Shown here: positions 57,893 to 64,000 of the stretch, in pieces
Layout: every line of letters begins with the position of its first letter
Numbering within the stretch: position 1 is the stretch's first letter
Origin: Muscardinus avellanarius
Lineage: Eukaryota > Chordata > Mammalia > Rodentia > Gliridae
DNA length: 64,000 nucleotides
NCBI GenBank assembly: GCA_963383645.1
Contig: OY726571.1
Span: forward strand, 84,072,619 to 84,136,618
Reading direction: 5' to 3'
Notes under the pieces: generated by a model
Seen by the model: only the letters and a program-made list of their open reading frames with translations
The model's database searches: none
Told to the model about the DNA's origin: nothing
Position numbers and translations under genes: made by a program

Positions 57893-57903
57893 CCACCATG
57901 GAT

Positions 57904-57936
57904 CTGACGCTTTCTCCATTTTCCTTCTCTTCCCAG
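57904..57936 (+). promoter_or_regulatory. GMDS: Branch point, polypyrimidine tract and 3' splice site of GMDS exon 2
   Basis: CTGAC at 57904-57908 fits the yUnAy branch-point consensus, with the adenine at 57907 about 30 nt before the exon. It is followed by a nearly pure pyrimidine tract (57910-57934) and CAG at 57934-57936. There is no AG between the candidate branch point and the acceptor. The branch point is inferred. Confidence 0.85.
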
Positions 57937-57981
57937 GATGGTTCGTACTTGGCCGAGTTCCTGCTGGAGAAGGGCTACGAG
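57937..57981 (+). CDS. GMDS: GMDS exon 2 (GDP-mannose 4,6-dehydratase, internal coding exon)
   Basis: The 45-nt exon encodes exactly 15 codons, DGSYLAEFLLEKGYE, in phase 0 at both ends. I recognise this as the segment after the N-terminal ITGITGQ of mammalian GMDS, about residues 35-49 of a protein of about 372 residues. GMDS is a cytosolic NADP-dependent enzyme of the extended short-chain dehydrogenase family. It converts GDP-mannose to GDP-4-keto-6-deoxymannose, the first step of de novo GDP-fucose synthesis. The glycine at codon 2 is the third glycine of the GxxGxxG dinucleotide-binding loop, whose first two glycines lie in exon 1; the rest forms the first Rossmann helix. The exon is flanked by a strong acceptor and donor. 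No frame break is visible and all residues match my recollection of the mammalian protein. Exon 1 and exon 3 are outside the window. An open frame continues on both sides of the exon, but that is intron read-through. Confidence 0.95.
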
Positions 57982-57987
57982 GTGAGT
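57979..57987 (+). promoter_or_regulatory. GMDS: 5' splice site of GMDS exon 2
   Basis: GAG|GTGAGT matches the MAG|GTRAGT donor consensus almost perfectly. A strong donor is expected for so short an exon. Confidence 0.9.
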
Positions 57988-57999
57988 GATTCAGAGGGT

Positions 58000-59556
58000 C
58001 CGCTCGGCCTCGCGCTTCCTCCACCGTGTCCCCCCACAGTGAGTGTTTTCCACGGAAACTCTGATAACAAATCAGAATCCGGGGAAGACTGTGCTGCTGG
58101 GCTTGCGAGCCTGCCAGCGCATTGTACTGTTTATCTGCTGGTGAGCCCTGGCGGCTCAGCCGCTCCGCGTGCCTCAGATAAAGCGGCGGCCTAGGCCAAC
58201 CTGGCTTATAACACGGGGGTTGGGGGGTTAATTTATGATCTAATGTGTTACATAAAAAAGCCCCACTCACGGTGAAGTCACTTCATTCGGAAATTGCACA
58301 GAGCCGTAAAAACCAAGCTGATCTTTGGCAAGCTTGAATGAAAAATTTACACCTGGAGGTCTTTGCTTTATATTAGGCAGCTGTGTATTTTATGGAGGCT
58401 GCGACTTTCAGGTTCGCTGTGGCTGCTGCTGCTGCTGCTCCTATTATTGTTATTATCATTGTATTTTTCTTCTCCTTTAGCTTTTTCTCCTTTTCTTAAC
58501 AGAAACACGGGTTTCTACATTAAATTGGAAGTTCAGTGTATAAACCTTCCTTTTTAAAAGCATTTTTCAGATATGTACGTGTGTACAAATTATGTTCTAC
58601 AGGGAATAAAATCCTACACAGTGGCTCGTATGCTTTGGCCTGCTTTGAGGGTATTTACATCGATGGTTTTGAATTATCTCTTTATTCCAATTTTAGGAAC
58701 ATTGAGTAAAAAAATGTGCATTTGGGGCAAATAGAGAAGCAGCTCAAGGAAACTGACATCTAAATATTGATAGGACTAGTAGAAAAGGAAGCCAATTTTC
58801 TTATTGTAACTCATAATCTTTTCTGGGAGCCTTGACATTGTGGTGTTGGAGAGGGCGGTGGTGTGTCAGGAGCCACCTTCCAGCTGCTTGGGTGTTGAAT
58901 TCCATACTGCTGTGGACAAGGGAACTGGGATTGGAGATGATGCCGGTGCTGCAGGCAGTGCCCAAGGTGCGGCCCTTGGGCAGGGGGGTGTGGCTGTGTG
59001 CCCTGACAAGCGACAGGGCTTGGGGCTCTTCTGAAGATGTGGACTTGAACCTTTCTTAAACAGGAGGGCCTGTGTCGGGAAGGCTGGCTAAGCTCCACTC
59101 AGTAGCTCATTAAGGAAACAGAAGATTCCAAAAGACAAGTAGGGTGAGAGGTTTGGAAACAGGGAAGGAGAGCCTGGGATTGCCTGGTGAGCTGCGAATA
59201 TTTAGGCTCCACTGGCATTTGAAATGATAAAAGCCGATTCAGTTTTGATATAGAAAGACAGTGGAAAGCCCACTTAGCAGATCACAGCCACTTGGAAGAA
59301 ATTTCTCACAGAAACAGTGATTGGCCAGAGAAGAGAGGCTCCTGTAGAAGGAGATCCATAACTTGATAGAAGGAAACATGATTGGCAATACAGGCAAAGG
59401 TACAGAGCCACAAAGCACACGCAGAAATGGGCCCTCCTCCTGGTACAGTGCTCGAAAGGGATATTGGGAATAAAGGGTGTTTATCTGAATTGTATTCAAT
59501 TTTATTAGGCTTCTGTGTTCAACTTTGAGATTGATATAATCGGAGAATGAGCTATT
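58000..59556. other. Unique sequence at the start of intron 2
   Basis: Repeat-free apart from (CTG)5 at 58424-58438 and a TTATTG-rich run. ORFs at 58811-59098 have no recognised domain. Confidence 0.5.
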
Positions 59557-59847
59557 AAGAAGAATCTGGTGAGAGCTGGGCATGGTGGCACATGCTTGTG
59601 ATCCCAGCATTCGGGAGGCTGAGACAGGAGGATCGCGGTTCGCTGACAGCCTCAGCTACTTAGTGAGGCCCTCTGCAACTCAGTGAGACTCGGTTTCAAA
59701 CTAAAGAATAAAAAATAGGGTAGGGAGTGTAGCTCGGAGGTCGAATGCCCCTGGGTTCCATCCCCAGACCTGCAAAAGAAGAAGAAGAAGAAGAAGAAGA
59801 AGAAGAAGAAGAAGAAGAAGAAGAAGAAGAAGAAGAAGAATCTGGTG
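59557..59847 (+). repeat. B1-dID-like SINE with (GAA)n tail
   Basis: Sense longer-subfamily element from 59574. Its tail is (GAA)21 at 59778-59840. AAGAAGAATCTGGTG at 59557-59571 and 59833-59847 is the target duplication. Confidence 0.95.
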
Positions 59848-60077
59848 GTGGCGTAGGCTTTATCTTTTTGTGCTTAGGTCAAAGCAAATGTTACCATGCC
59901 TTTTTTTTTTTTTAATTGGCTGCATTGGAAAATTTCCAGAATCATCAGCTGTAATCCATGGTTACTCAAGAGCCTGAGCAGAAAAATAGAATTAGTAGAA
60001 GAGTGTCAGATGAGAGGGGGGTACTCTGAGCCCAGAGGACCGACAGCATCAGCAACTTCAGATGACGACAGGCTTCT

Positions 60078-60232
60078 AATTCTGGGGAGTCTTAACCTTC
60101 CGTGTGCATCAGTACCACCCAGAGGCCCCATTAAAACACTGAAGGCCAGTGCAGAAGCCTGGACATTGTCCTTTTAACACATCCCCAGTTGTTGCTGATG
60201 CTGCTTACCTAGGAACCACCGATGGAGGGAGG
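60078..60232 (+). repeat. MER5-like hAT transposon remnant
   Basis: GTGTGCATCAGTACCACCCA, CCATTAAAACACTGAAGGCC and GTTGTTGCTGATGCTGCTTA follow the sense order of MER5A. Confidence 0.75.
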
Positions 60233-60656
60233 ACCACGGTGATTGAGGGTTCAGATGAGGTGTGGTGACTGACCGAGTCACAAGGCACACAAGGTGCCTT
60301 ACGATTCTCTAAATTTTCAGGACTTTGCCTCTTTAGGCCATTTTGAAGCTTTACTCTGTTTCTGAAATAGCACTAAGCTCAGAAATCACTGGAAACGACA
60401 TAGTTTGGGGTAGCAAAGCACAAGCCAGGCCACATAAGCACTCCGAAGAAGCTTGGTGCTGAGGTCAAGTTCTTAGAAGAGAAAGAGGTGCCCTGGGTGG
60501 CTAGCTATGGAAGGTCACCTGGCATCCTGAGGATGGTCAGTGGTGGGCGGAAGAGCCAGGTCCCCGGGATGGCGATGGCAACCCATCATGTGTAAGAACA
60601 AACCTTCTATGCAGAAATTTGCACAGCACAACTAAGCCCACTCCTTTACTTTTTCT

Positions 60657-60880
60657 TTCTTTCTTTCTTTATTTTTTTTTTCAGTTCTAGGGATGGAACC
60701 CAGGGGCATTCTACCTCTGAGCTACACCCCCAGCCCTATTCTTTATTCTTTATTTTGAAACAGGGTCTCACTGAGTTGCAGAGGGCGTCACTAAGTAGCT
60801 GAGGCTGTCCGTGAACCACGATCCTCCAGTCTCAGCCTCCCAAATGCTGGGATTTCAAGCATGTGCTACCACACCCGGCT
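60657..60880 (-). repeat. B1-dID-like SINE with (CTTT)n tail
   Basis: Antisense, longer subfamily. Flanked by CTCCTTTACTTTTTCT (60641-60656) and CTCCTTTCCTTTTTCT (60881-60896), one mismatch. Confidence 0.93.
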
Positions 60881-60896
60881 CTCCTTTCCTTTTTCT

Positions 60897-62406
60897 ACAG
60901 TCAAAAAAGTAAATAAAAAGCACAAACAACAAGCTTTAAGGCAAGACCAGGAATTCGTGAATGGCTTGAAAAGGAAGAGCTTCTATCAGCAGACTGAGTG
61001 ATAGCTAATGGCCTTGAATGACCACAAATACCTTTAGATTTCTGAAGCTGGGGGGCTGGCCATGTAATGGGGCCACTGCAATTTATACATCAGATTATAT
61101 TCTGAGTGAAAAAGTATAGTCATCCCATGGTAGTGTAGGGGATTGGTTCCAGGACACTCCCCCAGCCCCTATCCCCAGCTCACAGAGAGCAAGTCTGAGG
61201 ATGCTCTGGTCCCTGAAATACAATGGCATAGTACTTGCTTAGAACCTACACACATCCTCCTGCACACTTTAAATCATCTCTAGATTATTTATGATACTGA
61301 ATACAAAGCAGATGCTAAGCAGATAGTTACATATGCTGTATTGTTTAATGAATAATGGTAGGCAAATAGTCTGTACATGTTCAGTACAGATGATACAGAA
61401 AAATCAGTCCGCAGATGCTCGAATCCATGAACACGGAGCTTATGGATATGGATATGGAGGGCGGACTGTACTGCTTTATCTTTGGCCCAGTTCTCAGTGG
61501 GAATTACAACTTTTTTTGTTGTTACTTCTTTCTGGAATTTGACTCAGGATTAACCATTAAGGAAAATTTGAGAATCGTTCCAATCCTTCTTTACTCTTTG
61601 TGGATACCTGAAGATTTGTTCTTAAGATGAGAAAACCAAGAACTGTCAGGTTTTATGGAAAATTGCCCTGAAAATACTTTACATACTTTATTCTATGTCT
61701 TCCTGAAGAAGGAGGGCCGTTCTCCTTTATATCCTGTGAGCCAGCACAGGACAAGGGAACTGGGCCGGCAGTCCAGGCCACTGTAGCAAGGGAGCACTGT
61801 GTCCTACCCGTCTTCTAACCCTTGCTGACTCGGTGGCCTCGAGTAAGTCAACCAACCTCTCTTAAGAATTCCTTTCCTTGTCTGTAAATGGGCCTATGAG
61901 CACAGCTACCTCTTGAGGTGGTCAAGAAGATTAGGTAGAGAAGCACAGAAAACACTTGGCCACTGGAGCTCTGTGGGATGCGCGGGCTCATCACTACAGG
62001 AGAGGCAGACAGACAGTGTGTGTGCAGACACGCAATGGGCACGGCTGGTGTGGAAGGCTCCCTAGGCTATTTCATTCACTAGCACTGCTGAAAGGTAAGC
62101 ATGTTCTCTTGCCTACGACGCTAGAGCTGCGTGCGTTCCTTCTCATCATCAGGGGAAGAAAGAGAATCGGCACAAGTGATGAAGTGTTTTACGGGAAGTG
62201 TGTTCTCGTTCCAAATACCTTCTTAGCACTATCATTAGTGGACAAATCGGCATCCTTTCCTTTTGCTCATTTTCCACAGAGAAGAACCAGAGAAACAAAG
62301 GACTTTGTTGAACTCTTGAAAAGGTGGCATTTATCTAGGAATCTAAGAAAAATCTATATTAAGTAACTTGGCAACAACAACACAGCATATCAAAATTTAA
62401 AATAAG
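60897..62406. other. Intron 2 tract with a MIR remnant
   Basis: MIR-like block at 61800-61965 (CCTTGTCTGTAAATGGGCCT). The 136-codon ORF at 61956-62366 has no domain. Confidence 0.5.
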
Positions 62407-62628
62407 GAGCCAGGCCCAGTGGTGTATGCCTGTGATTCCAGTTTTTGGGAGGCTGAGACAGGAGAACTGCAGGTTCGAAGCCAGCCTTGGCAGTGTAGTG
62501 AGGCCCTCAGCACCTAGTGAAACCCTGTTTCAAAGTAAAAAGTAAAATAGGACTGGGAGTGTAGCTCACAGGTATAATGCCCCTGGGTTCAATTCTCAGT
62601 ACTACTAAAACCAAACAAAACAAACAAT
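62407..62628 (+). repeat. B1-dID-like SINE
   Basis: Sense element: GGAGCCAGGCCCAGTGGTGT head, GGTTCGAAGCC box B, GGACTGGGAGTGTAGCTCAC ID half, CAAACAAAA tail. Confidence 0.9.
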
Positions 62629-62919
62629 AAGAAATAGGTATATTTCAGGAAAAGAACTATAACCACGTTCTCTGAGGTAGGGTTTATAGGCAAAAAAGGA
62701 ATTCCATAGAGGATTATTCAATTGTTATCTCTGGGAGGTTACTTGTTTTAATATAGAGTTCTTCCTTCTTGATTTGTGAAAATCCTTAAAAAGTCTTTTT
62801 TTCTGGGTTGTTGGTTATCTCAGAAACCTTCATACTTTGATTAAAAAAATATAGAAAGGAAAGCTTTTTATGGGTTTTATTTTGAAACTATATTGAGTAC
62901 TGGCAGGACTACGTTTGCC

Positions 62920-63060
62920 CTTTAACAGTACCTCTCACTAACTGTGTGATCTCTACAATCTGAAGAATGGGAACAATAATTTGGTTGTTGTGAAGATCAA
63001 GTCATTTAATATCCATAAGAGAAAGCATCTGGGCACACGGTCACTGCTGCGTAAATGTGA
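62920..63060 (+). repeat. MIR remnant
   Basis: CTCACTAACTGTGTGATCTC, CAATCTGAAGAATGGGAACA and GTTGTTGTGAAGATCAAGTC follow the sense MIR order. Confidence 0.75.
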
Positions 63061-64000
63061 CCTCTTGATATTACCCTAGAAATCTCTACTTTTCAAAAGT
63101 TGAGTGGCATTAGCCATCCCTAGGAGACATCCTTGCCTCGAAAAGAAATCGAGACACTAAGAATTTGAAATCTAGTGGTAAGAAGCTCTTGGTTTTTATC
63201 ATAATAAATAAATACACGCCTAATAAACCATTCCGCTGCCTAATCTGACTCTCCATGTTGAAGTCAAATCAACTTTATCTTAACGTCAAGAGAGCTTGAA
63301 GTCTTCCTCCCCGTCACCTAGGTAACGGATACAAAATTTGTTTTGTCACAACACCCACATCCATTTATTTTACGAACTCCGTGTTTCTGAATTTTACTTT
63401 GGTTTTGAACTACTGTAACAATGACCCCGACTCCGTGTATATAAAGTCACTCAGCTCATTTTTCTTTCCAGTTTGGTTTCCTAACCCTCATCTCTTTTTC
63501 TCCCTGAAACCTTAAGCAAACAAACAAAGGAGCCCTGCCTACATCCTTTCTGCAAAGAGAAAGCTGCTAATCTCACATTCTTAGCTAGATCACTCAGTGC
63601 ACACACATTTTGGCTTGTCTTAAAGTTTGTATTTCACCTGTCTCAGAGGCAGACAGACTCAGCTTTCATGAGTTCTTAGAATAAGACCTGCTGTCATGGA
63701 TTACATTTGGCAGGGCTTTCTTTCCCTGTGTACACATACCAAAAGTGGGGACCGAGGGGAAATTAAAACACTTTTTTTTTCACTGGGCGGGGGAAAGCTA
63801 ATGCTTAATGCTATTCATTATAAGCATGACATTAAGGTCCTATGTTGCTGATTTGCTGTGGGTTTGCGTAGTTGTCTGCTTTTCACATCGAATTCATCAA
63901 GATTGTTTAACTTTTTTTTTTTAATCAAAGCCTTCTGTGTGGCATTACTCTATATTTTGGACCGTTGCAATATGTTACTTCCCAAAACTTAGCAATCAAG
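63061..64000. other. Repeat-free intron 2 tract
   Basis: No gene or interspersed repeat recognised. The lack of repeats and the homeobox-like TAAT sites make it a weak candidate for conserved non-coding sequence. Confidence 0.4.

Larger units (their letters stand above)
1..57936 (+). other. GMDS: 3' part of GMDS intron 1
   Basis: Everything upstream of the exon reads as intron. There is no CpG island, no start exon (MAHAPA-like N-terminus) and no other conserved coding block. GMDS is known as a very large mammalian gene with long 5' introns, so a tract of more than 57 kb is plausible. That the whole stretch is intronic is inferred, because exon 1 is not seen. The interior is described in the separate entries. 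Confidence 0.75.
57982..64000 (+). other. GMDS: 5' part of GMDS intron 2
   Basis: Sequence after the donor site holds intron-type DNA: unique sequence, three B1-dID-like SINEs, a MER5-like element and MIR remnants. No exon 3 (which would begin with codons for VHGIVRR) is present before the window ends. Confidence 0.85.

Noticed and set aside
57886..58194. A 102-codon ORF containing the GMDS segment, as a stand-alone gene
   Set aside because: Only the 15 codons between the splice sites match GMDS. The rest is polypyrimidine tract and intron.
58424..58438. (CTG)5 as an expansion-prone repeat
   Set aside because: Too short to be unstable and in an intron.
61956..62366. 136-codon ORF in intron 2
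   Set aside because: Begins at a MIR remnant; no family resemblance and no codon bias evident.
1..64000. CRISPR arrays, phage, operons or other prokaryotic systems
   Set aside because: No spaced identical repeats with unique spacers and no dense coding. The repeats are mammalian SINEs, L1 and microsatellites.

Overview
This window is nuclear DNA from a mammal, most likely a rodent. It carries about 50 copies of a dimeric SINE: a left half derived from 7SL RNA (B1-like) joined to a right half derived from a tRNA (ID-like). That is the B1-dID architecture known from squirrel-related rodents and dormice; other rodents such as beaver cannot be excluded. Free-standing ID elements, MIR, MER5-like DNA transposon remnants, L1 pieces and MaLR LTR remnants complete a typical rodent intron. 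No prokaryotic gene organisation is present.

The only coding sequence I can defend is one 45-nt exon at 57937-57981 (+). It encodes DGSYLAEFLLEKGYE, which matches GDP-mannose 4,6-dehydratase (GMDS) exon 2. It has a branch-point candidate, a long polypyrimidine tract, a CAG acceptor and a consensus GTGAGT donor. The enzyme catalyses the first step of de novo GDP-fucose synthesis. On this reading 1-57936 is the 3' part of the large GMDS intron 1 and 57982-64000 is the start of intron 2. Exon 1 and its CpG-rich promoter are not in the window. Nearly all other open reading frames lie in repeats, microsatellites or random intron sequence.

Layout. 1-15 kb: SINEs, one L1 3' end, a MaLR LTR interrupted by a SINE, and an ancient repeat that occurs twice near 4.1-4.8 kb. 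15-33 kb: SINE-poor and AT-rich, with MIR, a (TG)n tract, an AT-rich tract containing a hairpin (18.3-18.5 kb), a decayed antisense L1 ORF2 (26.66-27.87 kb) and long unique tracts. 33-48 kb: the densest repeat area, with nested SINEs, MaLR remnants, an L1 with an inverted 5' segment, and two places where two SINEs entered the same target site. 48-57.8 kb: mostly unique sequence with MIR, a 200-bp (TCC)n tract, an antisense L1 split by a SINE, and a GC-richer repeat-free block (54.9-56.0 kb). 57.8-64 kb: an L1 3' fragment ending about 45 nt before exon 2, the exon itself, then intron 2 with three SINEs, a (GAA)n tract, MER5 and MIR.

I found no convincing undescribed biological system. The worthwhile signals are evolutionary and structural: double insertions at one target site, a twin-priming L1, SINE-seeded microsatellites, two SINE subfamilies separated by a diagnostic core, and a very short in-frame exon encoding part of a cofactor-binding loop. 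Repeat families were assigned by eye, so boundaries are approximate (usually within 5-20 bp) unless target-site duplications are given.
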